20,603 bases of DNA from a virus. The stretch lies in the IMG/VR virus record IMGVR_UViG_3300007541_000308, positions 1 through 20,603 of that record, one strand, 5' to 3'. Below the pieces are notes generated by a model. It had not been told where the DNA came from. It saw only the letters and a program-made list of their open reading frames with translations, and did not search any database. Both the position numbers and the translations under genes were made by a program. Shown piece by piece: positions 1 through 8,840 of the stretch (position 1 is its first letter; each line of letters begins with the position of its first letter).

Positions 1-3000
1 TATCTTGATACCATAAAGTCGATAGTAATAAACCCAATACAATTTACTCCCAATGAAGTAAATATACAAGAAGATAAACTAAATTTAATTAATCATGGAT
101 TAACCAGTGGAAATAAGGTTTATTACATTTCAACCTCAGTTATTGGTGGTTTAAGCACTGGTTCTTATTATGTTAATAAGATTGATATAAACAATGTACA
201 TTTATGCGAATCTTATAAAGACTCTATTTCTAGCCCACCAGTCTTTATTAGTCTTAGTTCTGTAGGAATTGGTACTCAGGAAATAAGTTTAATTCAACCA
301 AGAATAGAAGTAATAAGAAATAACAATTTGGTATTTAATACTTCAGATCCTACTTTAGAAGACTATAAATTTAAATTATATTATGATAAAAATTATAATA
401 AAGAATTTATATCTGTAGGATCTACAAGTTCTTTTTCAATAATTGGTTTTGGAACAGTTGGAGTAAGTACTGATGCAACTATTACTCTAAAATATTCGGA
501 TGAAATTCCAGAAAAACTTTATTATACTTTAGAAAAAGATAATACATTATTAAAAATAGATGACACTGTTGAAAATGGATCTGAAATTTTATTTGTTAAT
601 AGTAAATATTCCGGAAAATATAATATTTTCAATGTTACTGATACTACTTTTGATATTAATTTAAAAGACATTCCGGAGCAATCATCATATACTTTAAATG
701 ATTGTTTAGATTTGAGTTACACTACAAATTCTTTATCTGCAAATGGACCTGTAAATAAAGTAAGTATTACTAATTTTGGTAATTTATACAAAGACATACC
801 TACTTATACTAGAACAAATTCTTCAACTGGAACTGGTCTTTATGTAATACCATATTCGACTAGTATGGGTAAATTAGATGATTTAGAAATAAAAAATACT
901 GGATTTGAATATCCTAGTGATAACACATTATCTCCATCGATAGATTCATTAAAAATAGTATCAATAAATGACTCTAATAGATTAACAAATGTTAATGTTG
1001 TTTTTGGTGGAAAAAATTATCCATCTGCACCAACATTAATTGTAATTGATTCAATAACAAGAAAACAACTTGAAAGAGGTCTTTTAGAACCAGTAATGTC
1101 TGGTGGTGGATTAGGTAATTCAAATATAGAAAAAGTTTTAATTCAATCGGATGTTAATGGATTACCAAAAAATCCAGTAACAATCATATCTACAAATAAT
1201 TCTAATGGTGTTTTAATTGATAGAATAGATTCATCTAGTGTTGGTATATTAACATGCTTAATAAAAACTCCAATTTTAGGATTTACTCAGGATCCTTTTA
1301 GTATTGGAGATGAGGTATTTTTAGAAAATATTGAGAATGTTCCCGATACTGGAATTGGATTTAATTCTAAAGATCATGGTTATAAATTCTTTAACGTAAT
1401 AGGTTATGCTACATCTTCCAATCCTGGAAGAATAGAAATTCAAATACCAGAATTATATGGAAATCCTGGAACAGCAGTAACATTTCAAATTAATACTTTT
1501 GCTACAATTGTAAAAAAACAAAATTATCCAATATTCAGTGTTGAGCAAAACTATAGTTTATTTTCAGTTGGAGAAAAACTTTCTATTATAACTGACGAAA
1601 ATAGCATTTCTACAGACTTAACTGTTGTAGTTTCTAATGAAAATTATTTAAAATTATCTGGAAATTATACATTGAAAAAAAATGATTTAATCAAAGGTAA
1701 CAGCACTGGATATCTTGCCACAGTTGAAGACATAAATTCTTCCGAAGGATATTACGTTGTAAGTTCAACAAATATTACATCTTTAGACTGGGAAAATGAC
1801 ATTGGAAAACCTAGTAATGATTCTCAGTTTATATCAGATAATGATTACTATCAAAATCTATCATATACAATAAAGAGTGAGAAGTCTTGGGATGAAATAT
1901 CTTCATTAGTTAATTCTAATGTTCATCCAATAGGTACAAAAAACTTTGCCGATAAACAGATTTCTTCAATAGTTTCTGGAATATCTACCACAGGTCTAAG
2001 ACCTAGCGCAGATTTATCATCATTGCAAACATTTGTGTCTCAATCTAGAGTTGATACTATTAAAGATTTTGATTTTGTAACAGACTTTGATTCAAATAAT
2101 AATATTTCAAGATTAATTAAGTTTAAAAATGTAAAATTACAAGATTATTTTGAATCAAAAACAAATAGAGTTTTGCAAATTGATGATATTAGTGGAGAAT
2201 TTTCAAGTGACGATGATAATGATCAAAGATTAGATAAAATTATTTTATCTTTGCCAAATAGTCAAACTTATGGTAGATTTTTAATTCAAATAAAGTCTAC
2301 AGATGAAAGTCCATCAAATGAAGTACAATTCACCGAAATTATATCATTAAAAGATGTTGAAGATTCATATTTTATTGAAAAAAGTACAATAACAAATTTA
2401 TATGGAATTGGTGTTGATAGTACTGTATTTGGTAAAAAAATAGCAGAAATAACTCCTATTGTAGATGAAGTTGGAAATTATTATTTCTTATTTGCTCCGG
2501 AAGATCCTTACAATACAGATTATGAGATAAAAATACTCGGTAGTAGATTTTTAACAAATAATGAGCAAAATTCAGAATTTTCAATCAATTCATCACCAGC
2601 AAATATTATTACCGATGTTAGTATTGTAGAACCGGATGAATCAAAGGATATTCTTTCTTTAGATTCAACAAAATATACTGCTTTTTATTCACAAATTCAT
2701 ATTTTAAATCCTGTTACTTCAAGTACAAATTATGTAGAAATTTATAGTATCGGTGTTGGAACAAATACTTACTATAGTGACTATTATTTTGATGGTACTA
2801 AGGATGATAATTTTAGTTATGGGTTTATAGGAACTTTTGGAATATCAAAAAATTCTGATTCTGATATAATTTCTTTAACATATATCAATACTACTGAAAA
2901 TAATAATATTATTGTTAGATCCAAAACAATTTATTTTGATGATACTTATTCTGGAATAGGTACTTATAGATTTAAATCTACTAGACAAGAAGATGAGAGT

Positions 3001-6000
3001 GAAAGAACTGTAATAATAGATTCTGGTGATGTTACAGTCTCCGCATCTTCTACTGTATTTTTATATAATTCTGATTTATTTACTAGTGTAAAATCTTTGG
3101 TTAAAGTTAGTATTGGCAATACAATATCACTACATCAATTAATGACAATTCATGATAGCGAAAATTCTAATATGGTTGAATATCCAATGTTACTTGTTGG
3201 AACAAACGTAGGTATAGGTACATTTGGATCTAAATTAGATCAAAATAATTTGAGTGTTATATTCAGTCCTTCAAATGAATTTATTGGAGATAATATTAAA
3301 ATTACTTATTATAATGAGTCTTTTTATACATTTTTAGATGAAATTAATCAACCTCTTCCACTTCAACAGAATCCATTATATGAAAATCTCAGCATTGCAA
3401 AATATTTTGGTTTAAATACGGATAGTATTAATAGATTGAATTTTAAACTTAAATATAGAAATATTCCTATATTTGCAAAAACGTTTGATCCTTATAATAC
3501 TAATGTTTTAAATCCGGTTACTGGGGTATTTACAATCAATGATCACTTCTTCAGTACTGGTGAAAAACTGATTTATAAACCAAAATCATCATTTATTGGT
3601 CTTGGCCAAAGTGCTATGGGAATTGTTGATGGATCTATTACAGACACTGGTATTACTACAGATAGATTACCTTCAAGTGTTTATGCAATTAAATTATCAA
3701 ATAGTCAATTCCAAATAGCATTAACTCAAGAATCTGCTACATTGGGAACTGGCATTACCTTTACAGATCTTGGTGAAGGTAATGCTCACATGTTTGAAAT
3801 GTATAAAAAGAATGAAAAATCAATTATTACAATTAATAATTTGGTGCAGTATCCTTTATCATATACTGGATTGGTATATACACTAAGTGGGAATGATGGT
3901 GGAATTGGTTATGAAAATACATTCTTTACGTTAAGTGGAATTAGTACCATAAAGCCAACTGACATATTAAAAATTGATGATGAATATATGTTTGTTTCTA
4001 ATGTTGGAATAGGAACTAGTAATAAAGGTCCAATATTGTTTGTTGAAGGTGATAAAAATATTGTTGAAGTTGATAGAGGTTTTGTTGGAAGTTCATCAAC
4101 CTCACACTCTGATGGTACTGAAGTAAAAGTTTTTAGGGGATCATTTAATATATTTGAAGATGAAATATATTTCACTCAACCACCTAGAGGAAGTGTATAT
4201 GATTTAGTTGCAAAAGATGAAAGAAATTTAGAAAGATCGAGAGCATCATTTAGTGGTAGAGTATTTTTAAGGCAAGATTATTCTACTAGTGTTATTTTTG
4301 ATGACATTTCTCCAGAATTTACAGGGATAGGACAAACATTCTTATTAAAATCGCAAGGAATAAACACTGTTGGTTTAGGAACTACTTCAGGTAATGGCAT
4401 TCTCTTTATAAATGGTATCTATCAGACACCAAAAACTCAAAATGTTTCAGACTATAATTTTGAAATTATTGAAAATCAGTCTGTTGGAATTAGTAGTATA
4501 ATTTTCAGTGGAATAAGAGATGATCAAGATAATATTACCATATCAGAATCCGATATAAATCAGAATCAATTACCTAGAGGTGGAATTATTGTTTCCTTAG
4601 GTTCTACTGCGGGAATGGGTTATGCACCACTTGTAGGTGCAGTAGTAAGAGCAGAACTAGACAATAGTGGTGGAATTGAAAAAATTGTTAGTGTGGCATC
4701 TACTGGAAATACAATCGCCTTTAGTACAGTTACATATAATAATCAAACTGGTATATTAGATGTATTTACATCATCTATAGAAGATCTTAAAGGTGTAAAT
4801 ATGGTAAAAATGGTTGGATTAGGATTTACATGTCCATCTAATGCAGGAATTGTTTCTTATTTCCCAAGTCATTTAGATTCTTTAAATATTATTGGTATGG
4901 GAACAACATCTTTTTCTGTTGATGTAGGTATCAGCACTTTACCACACTATTATGTTGGATATGGAACTATATTTACTTGGTATGAGTATTTAAATTATGG
5001 TTCTGGATATAGAGAACCAGTTTCAATTGGAATAACAGATCCGGATCATTCAGGAACGGCATCTGTCATAACATCTACAGTTGGCGCTGGTGGAACATTA
5101 TCATTTAATATTGTCAATCCTGGAAGTGGATATGTCAACCCAATTATAACAATTTCACCTCCAATTTATGAAAATTTACCTGTTATTGGAGTATCTAGAC
5201 TTGGTATAGGTGAAACGACAGATACTGGAATTGGATTGTTGATGAATGTTGATATAGGTCCAACTAAAAATTCGGACAATATATCATTTATAACAAATTA
5301 TACAAAAACTGGAAATATTGGTATAAACTCAACAATAATTACTGGAATCAATACTTCTAATCTTGGAATTGGAAATACAATTCAAACTATCCCCAGCATT
5401 ATTGCTGAAAATACTAGGATTTCTGCGTTGGGAGATGGATTAATTTATTTGAATAGAGAATCAGTAAATAATGAATCTTTTACTGGAGTAAGTTTTAAAT
5501 TTGGTTATTATGTTTCAGATTTCAATAGTTTGGTTGGAATTGGAACTACTTTATTCCAAGTTTCAACGTTTAAAATTACTAGACCTGGATACAATTTTAG
5601 AAGAGGTGATGTATTTAAACCTGTTGGACTTGTTACTGCTATTGGTTTTTCTGAACCTGTAGAAGAATTTCAACTTACAGTTTTAGATACTTATAATGAT
5701 AATTTTGCATCTTGGCAATTTGGAGAACTTGATTTAATTGATTCTATAGAAAAATATCAAGATGGCAAGAGATTAGCTTATCCATTATATTATAATGGTC
5801 AGTTATTAAGTTTTGAAATAAATCCAGAAGATTCGGATTCTCAAGCAATAGACTTAGTTTCAGTATTAGTTATTTTTATCAACGGAATACTTCAAGAACC
5901 AAATATTGCATATGAATTTAATGGTGGATCGTTGGTAAGATTTTTAACTTCACCTAAGACAAACGACAATGTTGAAATCTATTTTTATAGAGGAACTAGA

Positions 6001-7227
6001 GGTATTGATTCAGTATTAGTTGATGTTTATTCCCCAATTCAGGTAGGAGATACTGTTCAAATTTATAGTATTAATTCTAATTTACAAGAAACTATTACAC
6101 AAGAACTTAGAACAGTTTTTGATATTAATTCATCTACATTGTTAGAAACCAATCTTTATTTTGATCAAGGTATTAATGAACAAATTGAAAGACCAATATA
6201 TGTAACAAAGCAAAAAGAGGATATTATAATTAATGACATTCTTTATTCAAAATCTAGAAATTCATTAGAACCACAAATTTATCCAACTGCTAAAGTCATA
6301 AAAGATTTTTCATCATCAGATACTGAAATATTTGTTGATAATTCAAAGTTTTTTGATTATGAGGGAGAACTTCCAACAGAAACAATTGACCTTTTAATTA
6401 TTCCATCAAATGAATCTGTAGAAGTTGGTATAGTAACTGCTATTGTTTCAACAGCAGGAACAATACAATCTTTATCAATAGTAAGTGGTGGTATTGGATA
6501 CACAGGATCTAGTGCTGAAATAAAAATATCAAATCCATATTATGGTATAGGTGTTGGGATTGGTACAACTGCAACTGCAGAATTAACTATTTTAAATGGA
6601 TCCATATCAAATGTAATTGTTATTAATCCAGGATTTGGATATACAAACACAAATCCTCCTCAAGTAATAGTAGAGTATCCATCTTTAGAAGATGAAACTT
6701 TAGTGAGTGCTAATACTGTATCAGGATTTGATGGTACAATTATTGGTATTGGTACTACATCAGGCATTGGTACTGATTTAGGAATAGAATTTAAGATTTT
6801 AACACCAGGTGGAAATTATTCAGATCTATCTGTTGGTTATCCAATTTATATTTTTGATACTAAAGTTGGCACTGGATTGACTACGATAGATTCAAGTGAA
6901 AATGAAGTTATTGGTGTATCAACACAATTTTTAGATAACATTTATTATGTTCATGGAATAGATACAAGTTTAGGAATAATAACATGTAATATTTCAAATT
7001 CTACAAATATTATCGGAATAGGAACTACCGGAACTTTACAAAATCCTGTAGGTAAGTTTTCTTGGGGAAGAATTAGTGGATTTACTCGTTCAAATAACCC
7101 AATTTCTATTGGTGTTAGTGGTTATAACGTTTCTTCTGGAATATTAACATATCCAACAATACAAAGAAGAAGTTATGGTTTGAGAAATACTGGATCTATT
7201 AAATCCGATTTAACGGAAGGAACTTGA
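1..7227 (+). CDS. Giant virion structural protein at the T4 gene 7 position, 5'-partial
   Basis: The frame is open from base 1 to the TGA at 7225-7227, giving at least 2408 residues. The first 109 codons contain no stop and continue the same style of sequence, so the gene starts upstream of the window. A start at the TTG at 328 is not believable. The protein is rich in Ser, Thr, Asn, Gly and Ile, poor in Cys, and has no visible signal peptide or membrane segment. It reads as a chain of beta modules: an 'HGLTSG.KVYY' module (94-225, degenerate copy 3541-3738), G-x-G-Y repeats (751-1050, 5089-5169, 6460-6681), a 'VDRG...SHS.GT' module (3964-4140), 'INGI-Q-P' modules (4396-4515, 5866-6005) and many G-I-G-T turns. 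It directly precedes gp8, as baseplate wedge gene 7 does in T4, but T4 gp7 is about 1032 residues. I infer a baseplate-peripheral or fibre-bearing particle protein. The exact role is not shown by sequence. Residue numbers used for this gene count from window base 1. Confidence 0.85.
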   Translation, partial: YLDTIKSIVINPIQFTPNEVNIQEDKLNLINHGLTSGNKVYYISTSVIGGLSTGSYYVNKIDINNVHLCESYKDSISSPPVFISLSSVGIGTQEISLIQPRIEVIRNNNLVFNTSDPTLEDYKFKLYYDKNYNKEFISVGSTSSFSIIGFGTVGVSTDATITLKYSDEIPEKLYYTLEKDNTLLKIDDTVENGSEILFVNSKYSGKYNIFNVTDTTFDINLKDIPEQSSYTLNDCLDLSYTTNSLSANGPVNKVSITNFGNLYKDIPTYTRTNSSTGTGLYVIPYSTSMGKLDDLEIKNTGFEYPSDNTLSPSIDSLKIVSINDSNRLTNVNVVFGGKNYPSAPTLIVIDSITRKQLERGLLEPVMSGGGLGNSNIEKVLIQSDVNGLPKNPVTIISTNNSNGVLIDRIDSSSVGILTCLIKTPILGFTQDPFSIGDEVFLENIENVPDTGIGFNSKDHGYKFFNVIGYATSSNPGRIEIQIPELYGNPGTAVTFQINTFATIVKKQNYPIFSVEQNYSLFSVGEKLSIITDENSISTDLTVVVSNENYLKLSGNYTLKKNDLIKGNSTGYLATVEDINSSEGYYVVSSTNITSLDWENDIGKPSNDSQFISDNDYYQNLSYTIKSEKSWDEISSLVNSNVHPIGTKNFADKQISSIVSGISTTGLRPSADLSSLQTFVSQSRVDTIKDFDFVTDFDSNNNISRLIKFKNVKLQDYFESKTNRVLQIDDISGEFSSDDDNDQRLDKIILSLPNSQTYGRFLIQIKSTDESPSNEVQFTEIISLKDVEDSYFIEKSTITNLYGIGVDSTVFGKKIAEITPIVDEVGNYYFLFAPEDPYNTDYEIKILGSRFLTNNEQNSEFSINSSPANIITDVSIVEPDESKDILSLDSTKYTAFYSQIHILNPVTSSTNYVEIYSIGVGTNTYYSDYYFDGTKDDNFSYGFIGTFGISKNSDSDIISLTYINTTENNNIIVRSKTIYFDDTYSGIGTYRFKSTRQEDESERTVIIDSGDVTVSASSTVFLYNSDLFTSVKSLVKVSIGNTISLHQLMTIHDSENSNMVEYPMLLVGTNVGIGTFGSKLDQNNLSVIFSPSNEFIGDNIKITYYNESFYTFLDEINQPLPLQQNPLYENLSIAKYFGLNTDSINRLNFKLKYRNIPIFAKTFDPYNTNVLNPVTGVFTINDHFFSTGEKLIYKPKSSFIGLGQSAMGIVDGSITDTGITTDRLPSSVYAIKLSNSQFQIALTQESATLGTGITFTDLGEGNAHMFEMYKKNEKSIITINNLVQYPLSYTGLVYTLSGNDGGIGYENTFFTLSGISTIKPTDILKIDDEYMFVSNVGIGTSNKGPILFVEGDKNIVEVDRGFVGSSSTSHSDGTEVKVFRGSFNIFEDEIYFTQPPRGSVYDLVAKDERNLERSRASFSGRVFLRQDYSTSVIFDDISPEFTGIGQTFLLKSQGINTVGLGTTSGNGILFINGIYQTPKTQNVSDYNFEIIENQSVGISSIIFSGIRDDQDNITISESDINQNQLPRGGIIVSLGSTAGMGYAPLVGAVVRAELDNSGGIEKIVSVASTGNTIAFSTVTYNNQTGILDVFTSSIEDLKGVNMVKMVGLGFTCPSNAGIVSYFPSHLDSLNIIGMGTTSFSVDVGISTLPHYYVGYGTIFTWYEYLNYGSGYREPVSIGITDPDHSGTASVITSTVGAGGTLSFNIVNPGSGYVNPIITISPPIYENLPVIGVSRLGIGETTDTGIGLLMNVDIGPTKNSDNISFITNYTKTGNIGINSTIITGINTSNLGIGNTIQTIPSIIAENTRISALGDGLIYLNRESVNNESFTGVSFKFGYYVSDFNSLVGIGTTLFQVSTFKITRPGYNFRRGDVFKPVGLVTAIGFSEPVEEFQLTVLDTYNDNFASWQFGELDLIDSIEKYQDGKRLAYPLYYNGQLLSFEINPEDSDSQAIDLVSVLVIFINGILQEPNIAYEFNGGSLVRFLTSPKTNDNVEIYFYRGTRGIDSVLVDVYSPIQVGDTVQIYSINSNLQETITQELRTVFDINSSTLLETNLYFDQGINEQIERPIYVTKQKEDIIINDILYSKSRNSLEPQIYPTAKVIKDFSSSDTEIFVDNSKFFDYEGELPTETIDLLIIPSNESVEVGIVTAIVSTAGTIQSLSIVSGGIGYTGSSAEIKISNPYYGIGVGIGTTATAELTILNGSISNVIVINPGFGYTNTNPPQVIVEYPSLEDETLVSANTVSGFDGTIIGIGTTSGIGTDLGIEFKILTPGGNYSDLSVGYPIYIFDTKVGTGLTTIDSSENEVIGVSTQFLDNIYYVHGIDTSLGIITCNISNSTNIIGIGTTGTLQNPVGKFSWGRISGFTRSNNPISIGVSGYNVSSGILTYPTIQRRSYGLRNTGSIKSDLTEGT
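751..1050 (+). repeat. Divergent G-x-x-Y hairpin repeats in the gene 7-position protein
   Basis: Three degenerate copies can be read: 'VSITNFGNLYKDIPTYT', 'LEIKNTGFEYPSDNTLSPSI' and 'VNVVFGGKNYPSAPTLIVI'. Each has a hydrophobic strand, a Gly-x-x-Tyr turn, then Pro and a second strand. They look like worn relatives of the clearer G-x-G-Y repeats later in the same protein. Confidence 0.5.
3964..4140 (+). repeat. 'VDRG...SHS.GT' module in the gene 7-position protein
   Basis: The segment runs 'ILKIDDEYMFVSNVGIG', then 'NIVEVDRGFVGSSSTSHSDG' and 'TEVKVFRG'. The copy at 15183-15314 in the DUF4815-type protein has the same order: 'YLIINGEIIKYTDVDSGVIS', then 'GLEREIDSTLTRNHGQNSVV'. Both fit a general phage pattern of 'GE.I.Y..V....V.RG..GT....H..G..V'. 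Confidence 0.6.
5089..5169 (+). repeat. Single G-x-G-Y repeat in the gene 7-position protein
   Basis: 'LSFNIVNPGSGYVNPIITIS' is a canonical copy: strand, N-P-G-S-G-Y turn, then a Pro-containing second strand. It is nearly the same as the copy 'VLIVNPGSGYVTEPIVII' in gp14. Confidence 0.75.
6460..6681 (+). repeat. Tandem pair of G-x-G-Y repeats in the gene 7-position protein
   Basis: 'IQSLSIVSGGIGYTGSSAEI' and 'ISNVIVINPGFGYTNTNPPQ' are two copies whose Gly-Tyr turns lie about 46 residues apart, separated by a strand with 'ATAELTI'. This is the same register as the repeat unit in gp14. Confidence 0.75.
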
Positions 7228-7237
7228 TATAAATAAT
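7228..7237 (+). promoter_or_regulatory. Candidate T4-type late promoter before gp8
   Basis: The bases TATAAATAAT contain an exact copy of the T4 late-promoter box TATAAATA, immediately after the stop of the upstream gene and 16 bases before the gp8 ATG. T4 late promoters need only this element near -10, recognised by the sigma-like factor gp55. Transcription from here would give a leader of only about ten bases. In such AT-rich DNA the box alone is weak evidence, but its place in one of the few real gaps, and the shared TAAATAAT core at two other gaps, strengthen it. Confidence 0.6.
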
Positions 7238-7246
7238 AAAAAAAGA

Positions 7247-7254
7247 TATAAATA
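7247..7254 (+). promoter_or_regulatory. Second exact TATAAATA box overlapping the gp8 start
   Basis: A second exact TATAAATA lies 19 bases downstream of the first and its last base is the A of the gp8 ATG. As a promoter it would start transcription inside gp8, so it could not serve the annotated start. It may be a remnant of a duplication of the box, or chance in AT-rich sequence. Confidence 0.25.
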
Positions 7255-8837
7255 TGCCAGCATTTGTTACAGATCAATTTAGAATTTTAAATACAAATAA
7301 TTTTGTAGACTCTATATCTACGGGATCTGATAATTATTATGTTTTTGTTGGTTTAGCGAATCCAGCACGAAATTCTAGTTTTGGTAGAAACGAAAATTGG
7401 GATTCACCTAATTTTTCTGGGGAAGGATTTCCAGTTGTACTAAATCCAACAGATAATACTGACTACTTATATCATTATGGTGATACACTTTTATATGGTA
7501 AAAAAGTAACATCTTCAAATATTAGAAGATGTATAAGAAAAATAGAGTGGACTAAGGGTGTAAAATATGATATGTATAGGCACGATTATAGTGCATTAAA
7601 TCCATCTGCGGTTACAGACAGATCTCGTCTTTATGATTCAAATTATTATGTAATGAATAGTCAATACCAAGTGTATATTTGCATATCTAATGGATCTAGC
7701 GGAATTAATACTACGGGTAATCAATCTCAAGATGAACCATTATTTACTGATTTGGAACCTTCAAAAGCAGGAAATAGTGGAGATGGATATATTTGGAAAT
7801 ATTTATTTACAGTTCCACCAACAGATATAATTAAATTTGATTCCACAGAGTATATACCTTTACCGAATGATTGGAGCACATCTTCTTTATCACAAATAAA
7901 GTCAGTTAGAGAAAACGGTGATTCATCTTTAAATAATAATCAAATTAAATATGTTTACATTGATGAACCTGGTAATTCTTATAACCCAGGTGAAGTTGAT
8001 ATATTAGGTGATGGTAGTGGTGCGCGTGTCTTTATTCAAACAAATGAAAATAATGAAATTACTAGCACTACGGTTACTTCAGGTGGAAGTGGATATACTT
8101 ATGGGATAGTAGATCTTGGACCTCTTCAAAAAACGGGTACTATTACCGATCCAGCAAAACTTATACCAATAATACCTCCATCAAAAGGTCATGGATATGA
8201 TATTTACAGAGAACTAGGATCTGATAGAGTGTTAATCTATACTAGATTTGATGATTCATCAAAAGATTTTCCAATAGATACTAGATTTGCTCAAATAGGT
8301 ATATTAAAAAATCCAAAAAAATATAGTTCTGATGAGAATTATACTTCAGATAGATTTTCTGGATTATCTGCTCTTAAAATATCTTTAAGTGATGATACAC
8401 TACCTCAAATTGGGGAGAGAATTGAGCAAAAAGTTGGTGATAAAAGAGCCAAGGCATATGTGGCTTCATATGACAAGGATACAGGAGTTTTAAAATATTT
8501 TAGGGATAGATCATTATACTACAGTGAAGAACCATACGACCAAACAGATTATATTGGTATTTCTTCATCAGCAGATGCAAATATAGATTTTACAAGCGTA
8601 AGGAATATCCCTATAACTGGAGAATTTGGTTGTGTATTTACTATAGTGGATGATTTCAACACTAGTGTTGTTACTATTAATAATAAATTAATCAATTTAG
8701 ATGTAACTTTTACATCTGGTATCGCATCTCCAGAGATAAATAAAACATCTGGAGATATTATCTATATTGATAATAGACCTTTAGTACAGAGAAGCTCTAG
8801 ACAAAAAGAAGATATTAAAATTATTCTAGAATTTTAA
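7254..8837 (+). CDS. gp8: Baseplate wedge subunit gp8
   Basis: This is a 527-residue protein with the hallmarks I associate with T4-like marine gp8. The N-terminus is MPAFVTDQFRILN, followed by a 'YVFVGLANP' strand, 'SRLYDSNYYVMNSQYQVYIC' near residues 125-147, and 'GDGYIWKYLFTVPPTD' at about 176-191. In T4, gp8 is a dimeric component of each baseplate wedge. T4 gp8 is about 334 residues, so this copy is much longer. Part of the excess is a G-x-G-Y type repeat at residues 231-290 and a 'GDKRAKAYV' module at about 387-418. The ATG at 7254 follows the upstream stop by 26 bases. No Shine-Dalgarno sequence is close to it, but a late-promoter-type box is (7228-7237). The next gene starts 3 bases after its stop, so the two are probably cotranscribed. 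Confidence 0.9.
   Translation: MPAFVTDQFRILNTNNFVDSISTGSDNYYVFVGLANPARNSSFGRNENWDSPNFSGEGFPVVLNPTDNTDYLYHYGDTLLYGKKVTSSNIRRCIRKIEWTKGVKYDMYRHDYSALNPSAVTDRSRLYDSNYYVMNSQYQVYICISNGSSGINTTGNQSQDEPLFTDLEPSKAGNSGDGYIWKYLFTVPPTDIIKFDSTEYIPLPNDWSTSSLSQIKSVRENGDSSLNNNQIKYVYIDEPGNSYNPGEVDILGDGSGARVFIQTNENNEITSTTVTSGGSGYTYGIVDLGPLQKTGTITDPAKLIPIIPPSKGHGYDIYRELGSDRVLIYTRFDDSSKDFPIDTRFAQIGILKNPKKYSSDENYTSDRFSGLSALKISLSDDTLPQIGERIEQKVGDKRAKAYVASYDKDTGVLKYFRDRSLYYSEEPYDQTDYIGISSSADANIDFTSVRNIPITGEFGCVFTIVDDFNTSVVTINNKLINLDVTFTSGIASPEINKTSGDIIYIDNRPLVQRSSRQKEDIKIILEF
7944..8123 (+). repeat. G-x-G-Y repeat pair inserted in gp8
   Basis: Residues 231-290 of gp8 contain 'IKYVYIDEPGNSYNPGEVDI' and 'ITSTTVTSGGSGYTYGIVDL', two copies of the hairpin module about 42 residues apart joined by 'GSGARVFI'. 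The block accounts for part of the extra length of gp8 relative to T4. Confidence 0.75.
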
Positions 8838-8840
8838 AAA

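Noticed and set aside
328-330. TTG as a possible start of the first long protein
   Set aside because: The same frame is open to base 1 with matching composition and a recognisable module at 94-225, so this is an artefact of the window edge.
3909-4175. 88-codon open frame on the minus strand
   Set aside because: It is antisense to a well-supported coding region, has no ribosome site, and its composition reflects the opposite strand.
8735-8742. GATAAATA box inside gp8, about 100 bases before the 2497-residue protein gene
   Set aside because: It is far from the start and within coding sequence, and such boxes are expected by chance in AT-rich DNA.
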